Shown piece by piece: positions 1 through 4,890 of a stretch of DNA of 5,188 nucleotides (positions are counted from its first letter, which is position 1; the number at the start of each line of letters is the position of its first letter). The position numbers and the translations under genes were made by a program. The notes under the pieces were generated by a model that was given only the letters and a program-made list of their open reading frames with translations, was not told where the DNA came from and ran no database searches. Source of the DNA: Thermoplasmata archaeon (GTDB taxonomy: Archaea > Thermoplasmatota > Thermoplasmata > Thermoplasmatales > Thermoplasmataceae); NCBI GenBank assembly GCA_021847855.1, contig JAJZOT010000149.1, positions 1 to 5,188 on the forward strand, given 5' to 3'.

Positions 1-180
1 TTCAACCGACATATCCTGTCACTCTAAAGAGCCTCCATGTAGAGAATCACCAGTTCAAAATTTTCATGTGCTTTTATTTCACAACGAGTCTTAAGTTGCG
101 ACATCGATGTCATTTTTAATGCATCAGTGTATGTTTTTACACGACTTAAAGATTCACATAAAAAGGTGATATTTCATGTT
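1..180. other. left-edge region, no recognised gene
   Basis: No gene could be named here. One plus-strand frame is open from the window edge to a TAA at 117-119 (38 codons). Its translation includes FKIFMCFYF and then basic residues. This is faintly like the hydrophobic tail of some DDE transposases, but I would not call it. The segment lies downstream of the minus-strand N-domain gene and shows no Walker A (GPPGTGKT-like) coding in any minus frame. A short T5 run on the minus strand (complement of 160-164) might help end that transcript. A minus-strand ATG at 10-12 could begin a gene leaving the window, but too little of it is present to judge. Confidence 0.3.
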
Positions 181-708
181 TCAGTCAACAATAAATATTT
201 CAGAATCTTTTGAAATATAGACAGGTACATCGTCAGGTTCAGTTTCTATAGATCTGTAAAGAGGGGTCGAGGTTCCACCTATCCTGAAATCACCAGGCAG
301 GTTTATAGATATAACGTTTCCGGTAATCATGGGAGTTTCATACAACAGTCTCCGGAAAAATTCAACAAGCTCTTTATTCAGGAGAGGATAATTTCGTCCA
401 GCAGGGGTAAGCTTTACAGTTTTTGCCGGAACAACCTCGACTTTACAGACATCAACGAGTTCATTTATTTTTGATCCGCAATTCTCCCTCATAATGGTAT
501 CCAGGCGAATTTCTCCAGAACCTGTATCTTCCTCTCTCATCTCATAAACTCTACCTATGGCAACTTTTGTACCTTTCACCGCAACATAGTCATTGAGTTT
601 GAGATCCAGGTTGTTCATGTTCTCTCTATCAAGTCTAACTCTAGATTTGAAAGGATCAACTGAATTTGCATCTACAACCTTTAATCTTATTGTCTTCAGG
701 TCCATCAT
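181..708 (-). CDS. stand-alone Cdc48/VAT-type N-domain protein (no AAA domains)
   Basis: This 175-residue protein aligns over its whole length with the N-terminal domain of archaeal Cdc48/VAT AAA ATPases, as I remember the Thermoplasma VAT sequence. Visible matches are ANSVDP (14-19), SRVRLD (22-27), IGRVY (51-55), RLDTIMRENCG (68-78), AKTVKLTP (95-102) and a VPV motif (161-163). Residues 1 to about 92 would form the double-psi beta-barrel half (VAT-Nn), and about 93-175 the second half (VAT-Nc). It stops where the VAT linker to the first ATPase ring begins, so it has no Walker A or B motif and cannot hydrolyse ATP by itself. In Cdc48 this domain binds substrates and cofactors, so a free copy could be an adaptor, a competitor or a small chaperone; that is inference. 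ATG codons occur at 706-708 and 703-705, with no clear Shine-Dalgarno, so a leaderless mRNA is plausible. The domain call is firm; the function is not known. Confidence 0.85.
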   Translation of the reverse strand: MMDLKTIRLKVVDANSVDPFKSRVRLDRENMNNLDLKLNDYVAVKGTKVAIGRVYEMREEDTGSGEIRLDTIMRENCGSKINELVDVCKVEVVPAKTVKLTPAGRNYPLLNKELVEFFRRLLYETPMITGNVISINLPGDFRIGGTSTPLYRSIETEPDDVPVYISKDSEIFIVD

Positions 709-730
709 GTATTATGGTGATAACACACTG

Positions 731-740
731 AGTTATAGCT
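731..740 (-). promoter_or_regulatory. possible TATA box of the N-domain gene
   Basis: On the minus strand the sequence reads AGCTATAACT, centred about 27 bp upstream of the first ATG of the N-domain gene, after a purine-rich ACAAAG. That spacing fits a leaderless archaeal promoter, and no Shine-Dalgarno precedes the ATG. The match to a TATA consensus is only fair. Confidence 0.35.
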
Positions 741-828
741 TTGTCTGGATATTATTTCAGGTAATATCTTCCGTTAATCATGTGGATATCTGCCTCTGGC
801 CGTTATGATCTATTCGAGGTTAAACTTC

Positions 829-921
829 ATGAATTTGGCCATAAAGAACCCGTTCACCGTTGTGAAATCATTCAAGTATCTGGTTTATTTCTTTCTAAAA
901 TCACATATCACCATTATCTGA
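829..921 (+). CDS. possible 30-residue small ORF, unknown
   Basis: I do not recognise this reading frame. It begins with ATG after a GAGGT Shine-Dalgarno-like sequence at 816-820 with an 8-nt spacer, and ends with TGA. The peptide is basic and hydrophobic, with a central stretch KYLVYFFLKS that could bind or cross a membrane. In AT-rich DNA a frame of this length arises easily by chance, so the ribosome-binding site and spacing are the only real support. It could also be the start of a decayed gene. Confidence 0.2.
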   Translation: MNLAIKNPFTVVKSFKYLVYFFLKSHITII

Positions 922-968
922 ATTAACCTGATATCTGGCTGTCCGTTTTATGAGAAAACATCCAGCCA

Positions 969-991
969 CACATAAATTGGTGTTTTATGTG
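969..991. repeat. inverted repeat, 8-bp stem
   Basis: CACATAAA at 969-976 is perfectly complementary to TTTATGTG at 984-991, around a 7-base loop (977-983). No U-tract follows on either strand, so it is not a typical terminator. It lies just upstream of a plus-strand TATA-like CTATAAATA (996-1004), where an operator would also be possible. Confidence 0.35.
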
Positions 992-1242
992 GTTACTATA
1001 AATATCGATGTCTAATTGAAAGACTTTGAAATGTTATTATAGAATCACGATTATCTCTATTGGTGAGATGCTTAACAATAATTCCAACAGGTGTCATTCT
1101 TTGCAATGATCAATGAAAACCATCAATCACATGACATATGTTTCCAGTGATCTGAAAAGGTTCACAGCTGTTCTTGTCATCATGATTTAATTCAATTTCC
1201 GATCTCAATAAATTATTCTGGGTAAATATGGAAGATGTTCAG

Positions 1243-1327
1243 TGCGAAGGGCCGGATTCGAACCGGCGGATCCCTGCGGAAACAGATCTTGAGTCTGTCG
1301 CCTTTAACCTAGCTCGGCAACCTTCGC
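1243..1327 (-). tRNA. tRNA-Leu (anticodon CAA)
   Basis: The minus strand folds as a class II tRNA of 85 nt. The acceptor stem is GCGAAGG/CCTTCGC (7 perfect pairs) followed by discriminator A73. U8 is present, the D arm is closed by GCC/GGC and has the GG pair in its loop, and the anticodon stem is ACAGA/TCTGT around loop CTCAAGA. This gives anticodon CAA, which reads UUG. The 14-nt variable region can form TCC/GGA, and the T arm is GCCGG/CCGGC around TTCGAAT. The long variable region with A73 fits archaeal leucine tRNAs. No intron is present and CCA is not encoded (the next bases are CT), so the CCA-adding enzyme must complete the end. Position 37 is G, so this tRNA is not a t6A substrate despite lying beside pcc1. 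Confidence 0.96.
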
Positions 1328-1357
1328 TCCAACCTCGTATGAATTTGCTCTTTATCT

Positions 1358-1366
1358 TATTTTTCA
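1358..1366 (-). promoter_or_regulatory. probable TATA element of the tRNA-Leu gene
   Basis: On the minus strand an A/T-rich GAAAAATAA lies about 31-39 bp upstream of the tRNA 5' end. This is the right distance for an archaeal TATA box that starts transcription a few bases before the mature tRNA. The core sequence is loose, so the exact bases are uncertain. Confidence 0.35.
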
Positions 1367-1390
1367 TTGTCTCAAGGGAAAATTTAATGT

Positions 1391-1395
1391 GAGGT
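1391..1395 (+). promoter_or_regulatory. Shine-Dalgarno-like GAGGT before pcc1
   Basis: GAGGT is complementary to the archaeal 16S rRNA 3' end. It lies 12 nt before the GTG at 1408 and 15 nt before the GTG at 1411, longer than the 5-6 nt seen for the two tfb genes. An AT-rich AAATTTAA just upstream (about 1379-1386) could instead be a TATA box giving a nearly leaderless transcript. Confidence 0.35.
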
Positions 1396-1407
1396 AAAAA
1401 ATAATGT

Positions 1408-1626
1408 GTGGTGAAAGCAACATACAGACTTGATATGAACGTTGACACCTGCAAGAAATTTATTGCAACATTCAATCAGGATAATAACAGTTCAATCGAA
1501 TCAAGCTGTGAAAGTGGAAATCTTGTGATTGTTATAAACGATTTAAAAATTTCTAGCCTTTATAATATTACGGATGACATTCTGAGAAATCTCAGTACAT
1601 TTGAAAAAATTTATGAAAAAAAATAG
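1408..1626 (+). CDS. pcc1: KEOPS complex subunit Pcc1
   Basis: This 72-residue protein fits the archaeal Pcc1 family, the small dimerising subunit of KEOPS. KEOPS transfers threonylcarbamoyl to A37 of tRNAs reading ANN codons (t6A), and Pcc1 joins two Kae1 subunits. The pattern is typical: an opening beta strand (KATYRLDMNV), a helix over residues 14-24, a NNSSIESS segment, a strand GNLVIVIND (37-45) and a closing helix with NITDDILRNLSTFEKIYEK. Length and fold order match the family (usually 70-90 residues). There is no ATG in frame at the start. GTG at 1408 or 1411 must be used, and the latter gives the more usual MKA beginning. It is transcribed away from tRNA-Leu and towards tfb1, whose stop codon is 5 bp from its own. 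No other KEOPS gene is in view. Confidence 0.82.
   Translation: MVKATYRLDMNVDTCKKFIATFNQDNNSSIESSCESGNLVIVINDLKISSLYNITDDILRNLSTFEKIYEKK
1604..1623 (-). terminator. candidate oligo-U terminator for gar1-tfb1, inside pcc1
   Basis: The last codons of pcc1 contain A6 (1604-1609) and A8 (1616-1623) on the plus strand. Read from the minus strand, these give U8 and then U6 starting 9 bp after the tfb1 stop. Runs of U are the usual intrinsic termination signal for archaeal RNA polymerase, so the gar1-tfb1 transcript may end within the antisense of pcc1. There is no strong hairpin. The role is inferred from position and composition. Confidence 0.5.
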
Positions 1627-1631
1627 GTGGA

Positions 1632-2582
1632 TTACTGATCTGTGTCTTCCACATTAATGGAGAGTTTCTCAGTAAGTTCCTTGTACCTGTTTCTTATGGT
1701 TACTTCAGTCACTCCGGCAACTTCAGCAACCGCCCTCTGTGTTCTTCTTTCACCTGTCATAAGTGAAGCAATGTAGATGGCTGCGGCCGCCACTCCAGTG
1801 GGTCCCTTCCCTGATATAAGATCATTCTCTTCTGCGCTTTTCAGTATTTCTGATCCTTTCTTTCTTGCTTCCATGGACAGTTTTAGTTTACTGCAGAACC
1901 TGTTTATGTAATCTTCAGGTTTTGAAGGCATTATGTTAAGTTTCAGGTATCTGCTCATTATTCTGTAGGTCCTGCCAATTTCTTTTTTCTTGACTCTGGT
2001 CACGGTTGCGATCTCGTCCAGTGTTCTGGGTACATTTGTTATTCTACAGGCTGCGTATATTGAACCTGCCACAACTCCTTCAATGCTCCTTCCCCTTATC
2101 ATGTTCTGTTTTACGGCCTTCCTGTAAATTACGGCAGCAGTCTCCCATACGTCCTTGGGTATACTCAGGTTAGAAGCCATCCGTTCAAGTTCCTGTAACG
2201 CCTGAGAGAGGTTTCTCTCGGCAGCGTTTGAAACTTTAATTCTTTTTTGCCATTTCCTGAGCCTGTAAAGTTGTGCTCTGTTCCTTGTGGGAATAGACTT
2301 TCCATAGGAATCTTTATTTTTCCAGGATATGTCGGTTGAAAGACCTTTATCGTGTATTGTGAAGGTCATAGGAGACCCGGTTCTGGCTCTGGCATCATTC
2401 TGCTCTGAATCAAATGCTCTCCACTCCGCTCCCTGATCTATGAAACTCTCGTCAATAACAATCCCGCAGTTGTTACAAATAAGTTCACCTCTCTCATAGT
2501 CACGTACTAATTGGGTAGACCCACATTCCGGGCATTTCTGGATTTCTTCCACACTTTTCTTAATTTTCTCATTCTCTACCAT
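1632..2582 (-). CDS. tfb: transcription initiation factor B (TFB), copy 1
   Basis: This is an archaeal TFIIB homologue of 316 residues, near the usual family length. TFB binds the TATA/TBP complex, contacts the BRE and recruits RNA polymerase. The zinc ribbon uses C17, C20, C36 and C39 (CPEC...CNNC). The B-reader region follows with EWRAFD (53-58) and [10 protein letters not shown] (65-74). Two cyclin repeats run roughly 109-200 and 205-305. The first contains [17 protein letters not shown], and the second contains [17 protein letters not shown] and the helix-turn-helix [16 protein letters not shown] that reads the BRE. The ATG is supported by GAGGTGA 6 nt upstream. The gene starts 12 bp after gar1, so the two are co-transcribed; a gar1-tfb pairing is known in other euryarchaea, which suggests this is the ancestral housekeeping copy. 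No residue expected to be essential is missing. Confidence 0.97.
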   Translation of the reverse strand: MVENEKIKKSVEEIQKCPECGSTQLVRDYERGELICNNCGIVIDESFIDQGAEWRAFDSEQNDARARTGSPMTFTIHDKGLSTDISWKNKDSYGKSIPTRNRAQLYRLRKWQKRIKVSNAAERNLSQALQELERMASNLSIPKDVWETAAVIYRKAVKQNMIRGRSIEGVVAGSIYAACRITNVPRTLDEIATVTRVKKKEIGRTYRIMSRYLKLNIMPSKPEDYINRFCSKLKLSMEARKKGSEILKSAEENDLISGKGPTGVAAAAIYIASLMTGERRTQRAVAEVAGVTEVTIRNRYKELTEKLSINVEDTDQ

Positions 2583-2588
2583 TTCTTT

Positions 2589-2595
2589 TCACCTC
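2589..2595 (-). promoter_or_regulatory. Shine-Dalgarno GAGGTGA of tfb1
   Basis: GAGGTGA on the minus strand has a 6-nt spacer to the tfb1 ATG. Its first G is the last base of the gar1 TAG stop codon, so translation of the two genes is closely linked. This is the longest anti-16S match in the window and fixes the tfb1 start. Confidence 0.85.
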
Positions 2596-2807
2596 TAACA
2601 TCTTATTATTACTTCCTCAACACCGGAAATATTCTCTCGGGTGGTTACAAGGGCATATGGACTTTTGACTGGTCCAAATATTTTTGTTACTTTACCAATA
2701 CTTGAATTGTTCCGGTTGTATGCACCAATGTTCATCTTAAGGCATTTCTGGGGTTTTATTATCAGTTCTCTCCCTTTACCGCCCATTACCTTGCATGTCT
2801 CTTCCAT
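2595..2807 (-). CDS. gar1: H/ACA RNP protein Gar1
   Basis: This 70-residue protein matches archaeal Gar1, the H/ACA ribonucleoprotein subunit that binds the catalytic domain of Cbf5 and aids substrate loading and turnover in guide-directed pseudouridylation. The diagnostic segment is IGKVTKIFGPVKSPYALV (37-54), the core of the small beta-barrel. It is preceded by KGRELIIKP (11-19) and a short linker. The basic or Gly/Arg-rich tails of other Gar1 proteins are absent, so this is a minimal form. The first ATG (2805-2807) has no Shine-Dalgarno but lies about 25 bp from a good TATA box, suggesting a leaderless mRNA. An internal ATG at residue 8 is a less likely start. It is the first gene of an operon with tfb1. 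Confidence 0.88.
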   Translation of the reverse strand: MEETCKVMGGKGRELIIKPQKCLKMNIGAYNRNNSSIGKVTKIFGPVKSPYALVTTRENISGVEEVIIRC

Positions 2808-2830
2808 ATATTATTGTTAATGTAACCTAT

Positions 2831-2840
2831 GTATTTAAAC
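2831..2840 (-). promoter_or_regulatory. TATA box of the gar1-tfb1 operon
   Basis: GTTTAAATAC on the minus strand is close to the euryarchaeal TATA consensus. The distance to the gar1 ATG (about 25-32 bp) predicts transcription starting at or a few bases before the start codon, in line with the missing Shine-Dalgarno. Confidence 0.65.
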
Positions 2841-2967
2841 GTTACGCAAATTTATTAGTGGATATAATCATGATATTAAAGCATTGGTGCATAAAAATGC
2901 ATAGTTGAAGTGAGAATTATTTTTTTTTCAAGCGTTGTATACAAATAAAAAGGTTAATTAAATCCGC

Positions 2968-2981
2968 TATCCCACAGGATA
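2968..2981. repeat. perfect inverted repeat TATCC-CACA-GGATA
   Basis: Five-base arms (2968-2972 and 2977-2981) flank a 4-base centre. A second element, TTCG-TATATTG-CGAA, follows at 2985-2999. Both lie about 20-45 bp downstream of the distal TATA-like element and 29-60 bp upstream of the proximal one, a position suited to a regulator or to TFB/TBP control. The function is inferred. Confidence 0.35.
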
Positions 2982-3020
2982 AACTTCGTATATTGCGAAA
3001 CAAAAATTCAAATGCTTATC

Positions 3021-3035
3021 AAAAAGGTTTAATAC
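3021..3035 (+). promoter_or_regulatory. BRE and TATA box of tfb2-guaAA
   Basis: AAAAAGG (3021-3027) followed by TTTAATAC (3028-3035) has the purine-rich BRE plus TATA arrangement. It predicts a start near 3056-3060 and a leader of about 20 nt that carries the GGTG ribosome-binding site. It also puts the alternative GTG start at 3049 outside the transcript. Confidence 0.55.
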
Positions 3036-3069
3036 AGTCTGTAATGTAGTGCAATATATACTTTATAAA

Positions 3070-3073
3070 GGTG
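3070..3073 (+). promoter_or_regulatory. Shine-Dalgarno GGTG of tfb2
   Basis: GGTG with a 5-nt spacer precedes ATG at 3079-3081. It selects this start over the upstream in-frame GTG at 3049, which has no ribosome-binding site and would add ten residues (MQYILYKGVH) unlike any TFB amino terminus. Confidence 0.6.
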
Positions 3074-3078
3074 TACAC

Positions 3079-4008
3079 ATGGCTTCTAAAATGAGTGAAG
3101 ATGCTTCCAAAAGATGCCCTGAATGCAATTCAGAGCATCTTGTGAAAGATTATGAGAGAGGAGAATTGACGTGCAACGATTGTGGTATGGTACTGGAAGA
3201 TTCCCTTATTGATCAGGGACCTGAATGGAGGGCTTTTGACTCTGAACAGGATGACAGGCGTGCGCGAACAGGTTCACCAATGACGTTTCTGAGTCATGAT
3301 AAAGGGCTCGCAACTGAAATTTCGTGGTCCAACAAGGACTACTACGGAAAACGAATTCCACATAAAAACCGTGCACAGATATACAGGGTCAGAAAATGGC
3401 ACCAGAGAATAAGGGTCAGCAACGCAGCGGAAAGAAATCTATCACTTGCCTTGCAGATGCTTAACGACAATGGCGCAAAACTTGGGATTCCAAAAGATAT
3501 TAAGGAAACTGCTGCCCTCATATATAGGAGGGCTGTTGAGAAAAATCTTATCAGGGGCAGGAGTATTGAGAGTATTGTTTGTGCATCCATTTACGCTGCA
3601 TGCAGGATGATCAATCTGCCAAGAACCCTGGATGAAATTGCCAAGGCATCTGAGGTAAACAAAAAGAAGATCGGAAAGGCGTATAGACATCTGGCAAAGG
3701 AGCTCAGCCTTAACCTCAAGCCGACAACACCTTATTCATATATTGCACAGTTCTGTAATAAACTTGAACTTGACAAGCAGGCAATTGTTGTCAGCGAGGA
3801 TATTGTGAGAAAATCTATTGAGCTTGGCATATCTTCTGGAAAGGGTCCAACCGGCGTTGCAGCTGCCGCAATATATATCGCCTCTGTGATGGTTGGTAAA
3901 CCGAGGACACAGAAGGAGATAGCAAGGGTATCCGGTGTCACAGAAGTCACCATAAGGAACCGTTACAAGGAAATCAGCAAGCATCTTGGTATTCCTGAAA
4001 TGGAATAA
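3079..4008 (+). CDS. tfb: transcription initiation factor B (TFB), copy 2
   Basis: This is a second, full-length TFB of 309 residues from the preferred ATG. All family elements are intact: a zinc ribbon with C13, C16, C32 and C35 (CPEC...CNDC), the B-reader EWRAFDSEQ and [10 protein letters not shown], a first cyclin repeat with GRSIESIVCASIYAACR, and a second with [17 protein letters not shown] and the helix-turn-helix [15 protein letters not shown]. It is a clear paralogue of copy 1. The B-reader and DNA-reading helices are nearly identical, while the amino-terminal half of the second repeat and the carboxyl end differ most. Two or more TFBs are common in archaea and can direct different promoter sets. 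This one has its own promoter and is followed after 2 bp by guaAA. Which copy is the general factor cannot be settled from sequence, though the gar1-linked copy is the likelier. Confidence 0.97.
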   Translation: MASKMSEDASKRCPECNSEHLVKDYERGELTCNDCGMVLEDSLIDQGPEWRAFDSEQDDRRARTGSPMTFLSHDKGLATEISWSNKDYYGKRIPHKNRAQIYRVRKWHQRIRVSNAAERNLSLALQMLNDNGAKLGIPKDIKETAALIYRRAVEKNLIRGRSIESIVCASIYAACRMINLPRTLDEIAKASEVNKKKIGKAYRHLAKELSLNLKPTTPYSYIAQFCNKLELDKQAIVVSEDIVRKSIELGISSGKGPTGVAAAAIYIASVMVGKPRTQKEIARVSGVTEVTIRNRYKEISKHLGIPEME

Positions 4009-4010
4009 TC

Positions 4011-4577
4011 ATGAAAATAGATGTAATAGACAATGGGGGTCAGTGGACACACCGTGAATGGCGTGTCCTCAGAGATCTCGGTGTTGAAAGCAGAATAGTT
4101 CCAAACACTGCTGACTCTCACGAACTTGACGGGCTGGACGGGCTTGTACTTTCGGGAGGAGCTCCCAGTATTGTCTCGGAACTGGGTAAACTGGGAAACA
4201 TAAGCAGATTTTTCACGGATCACGATTTCCCTCTTTTTGGGATATGTGTGGGAGCACAGTTCATAGCCCTTCACTATGGAGGTGAAGTTGGACCGGGGGA
4301 ACATCCCGAGTTTGGTAAGACTGAGATAGATTTTTCATCCAGTGAAGGAATATTCAAGGGTCTTCCCCCAAAAATAATTGCATGGGAAAATCACAACGAC
4401 GAAATAAAAAAGCTACCTGAACAATTCAATCTGTATGGGTATTCCAGAAACTGCAAGATTCAGGCGTTTGGCCACAGAAATGGAAGAATTTTTGGTGTGC
4501 AGTTTCATCCGGAAGTTGAAAATACACAGTTTGGAAAGGAAATTTTCAAGAATTTTATAGATATATGCAAAAGATGA
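4011..4577 (+). CDS. guaAA: GMP synthase, glutamine amidotransferase subunit (GuaAA)
   Basis: This 188-residue class I glutamine amidotransferase supplies ammonia from glutamine to the separate GuaAB subunit, which turns XMP into GMP. Two-subunit GMP synthases are usual in archaea. The nucleophile is C79 in FGICVGAQFIA, and the other triad residues are H166 and E168 in QFHPEVENT. An oxyanion-type segment LVLSGGAPS lies at 45-53, and DNGGQWTHREWRVLR at the amino end is typical of GuaA subunits. The nucleophile elbow has GAQ where many relatives have GHQ; I recall the same in Thermoplasma GuaAA, supporting the taxonomic assignment. The start follows the tfb2 stop by 2 bp without a good Shine-Dalgarno, so it is probably translated by coupling or reinitiation. 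No guaAB lies in the window. Confidence 0.95.
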   Translation: MKIDVIDNGGQWTHREWRVLRDLGVESRIVPNTADSHELDGLDGLVLSGGAPSIVSELGKLGNISRFFTDHDFPLFGICVGAQFIALHYGGEVGPGEHPEFGKTEIDFSSSEGIFKGLPPKIIAWENHNDEIKKLPEQFNLYGYSRNCKIQAFGHRNGRIFGVQFHPEVENTQFGKEIFKNFIDICKR

Positions 4578-4884
4578 TGCCGGGGACCATTATTTTAACA
4601 TCCGTGGGGGGAATCCCTCTTTCACAGGTGAGAGAATGAAAGCGAATCCTTTTGTATTCCCATGGCATGCATATTATGTCCGCTGGAAGACAGAAGTGAA
4701 AATAACTGGATAGGATATTTCTTCATGCGTGACTGGTCTGCAAAGTTGGATTGGTTGGCATGAAGAACTTGATCACTTCGGGTCGAGAAAACGTAAGCCC
4801 ATGGAGATTCCGCCAGCAACCTTTGAAGTGGGAAGCCTCTTTCGTAAGATGGAGGAGAAGGACACAAAGCGATCCCGTTATTAT
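4578..4884 (+). other. unexplained GC-richer stretch before the PRC-barrel gene
   Basis: No gene was recognised between guaAA and the PRC-barrel gene, yet the sequence does not look like ordinary spacer. By hand count, 4741-4880 is about 49% G+C, higher than the AT-rich gaps elsewhere. Plus-strand frame 1 stays open from the guaAA stop to the end of the PRC-barrel gene apart from one TAG at 4711-4713. A hairpin at 4602-4628 (GTG/CAC and GGG/CCC pairs) overlaps the start of an AGGTGA ribosome-binding site. I looked for RNase P and SRP RNA signatures and found none. Possible explanations are a decayed gene, a long leader or small RNA, or an amino-terminal extension of the PRC-barrel protein. 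Confidence 0.4.
4636..4713 (+). CDS. possible 25-residue ORF with strong ribosome-binding site
   Basis: ATG at 4636 follows AGGTGA (4626-4631) with a 4-nt spacer, one of the best Shine-Dalgarno matches in the window. The 25 codons end at TAG (4711-4713). The peptide is aromatic (three Phe/Tyr-rich clusters and two Trp) and matches no family I know. The same frame continues without a stop into the PRC-barrel gene, so this may be a leader peptide, the broken front of a longer gene, or chance. Confidence 0.25.
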   Translation: MKANPFVFPWHAYYVRWKTEVKITG

Positions 4885-4886
4885 AT

Positions 4887-4890
4887 GGTG
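4887..4890 (+). promoter_or_regulatory. Shine-Dalgarno GGTG of the PRC-barrel gene
   Basis: GGTG is 6 nt before the ATG at 4897, the same spacing as for tfb1. It favours this start over GTG 4729, ATG 4801, ATG 4849 and ATG 4885 in the same frame, none of which has a comparable site. Confidence 0.55.

Larger units (their letters stand above)
709..1242. other. 534-bp AT-rich intergenic gap
   Basis: No conserved gene was recognised between the N-domain gene and the tRNA. The stretch is clearly more AT-rich than the flanking genes. It holds a possible 30-codon plus-strand frame (829-921), an 8-bp-stem hairpin (969-991), a plus-strand TATA-like CTATAAATA (996-1004) and a 13-codon frame at 1068-1109 preceded by GGTGAG. 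The TATA-like element could start a transcript near 1028, but nothing downstream resembles a known small RNA. An AUGAUGA C-box-like sequence on the minus strand near 1179-1185 lacks a matching CUGA D box. The gap may be decayed sequence or carry an uncharacterised small RNA. Confidence 0.5.
2808..3078. promoter_or_regulatory. divergent control region between gar1-tfb1 and tfb2-guaAA
   Basis: This 271-bp AT-rich region holds promoters for two divergent operons. Besides the gar1 TATA box there are two similar plus-strand elements, each AAAAAGG followed by an A/T core: 2947-2961 (TTAATTAA core) and 3021-3035 (TTTAATAC core). Each reads as a BRE plus TATA box, so tfb2 may have tandem promoters. 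Between them lie two inverted repeats (2968-2981 and 2985-2999). Further left is a small palindrome, TGCAT-AAAA-ATGCA, at 2888-2901. No protein-coding frame of interest was seen. Confidence 0.6.

Noticed and set aside
1106..1185. C/D box small RNA
   Set aside because: On the plus strand AUGAUCA has the wrong base for the C-box pair with the D box. On the minus strand a perfect AUGAUGA near 1179-1185 has no CUGA at a suitable distance.
1239..1475. 78-codon minus-strand frame
   Set aside because: It covers the tRNA-Leu gene and the start of pcc1. Its end is a translation of the tRNA.
3049..3078. GTG start for tfb2 adding ten residues
   Set aside because: It has no Shine-Dalgarno, lies upstream of the predicted transcription start near 3057, and the added residues are not TFB-like. 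ATG 3079 has GGTG 5 nt upstream.
3963..4304. 113-codon minus-strand frame opposite guaAA
   Set aside because: It lies wholly over the tfb2 end and the guaAA active-site region, which are certain genes on the other strand. It has no recognisable motifs.
4578..4628. hairpin terminator after guaAA
   Set aside because: The GGG/CCC hairpin at 4602-4628 is weak and followed by no U-tract; only T4 and T3 runs are nearby. Termination here is not supported.
4662..4766. 34-codon frame with a CxxC-like start (MACILCPLED) and a frameshift into the PRC-barrel frame
   Set aside because: It has no ribosome-binding site and weak coding bias, and the join to the next frame would have to be assumed. The CxxC spacing alone is not enough.
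4578..4884. RNase P RNA or SRP RNA gene
   Set aside because: The conserved GAGGAAAGUCC and ACAGAA elements of RNase P and the GGAA...GAGCAG-type helix 8 of SRP RNA are absent on both strands.
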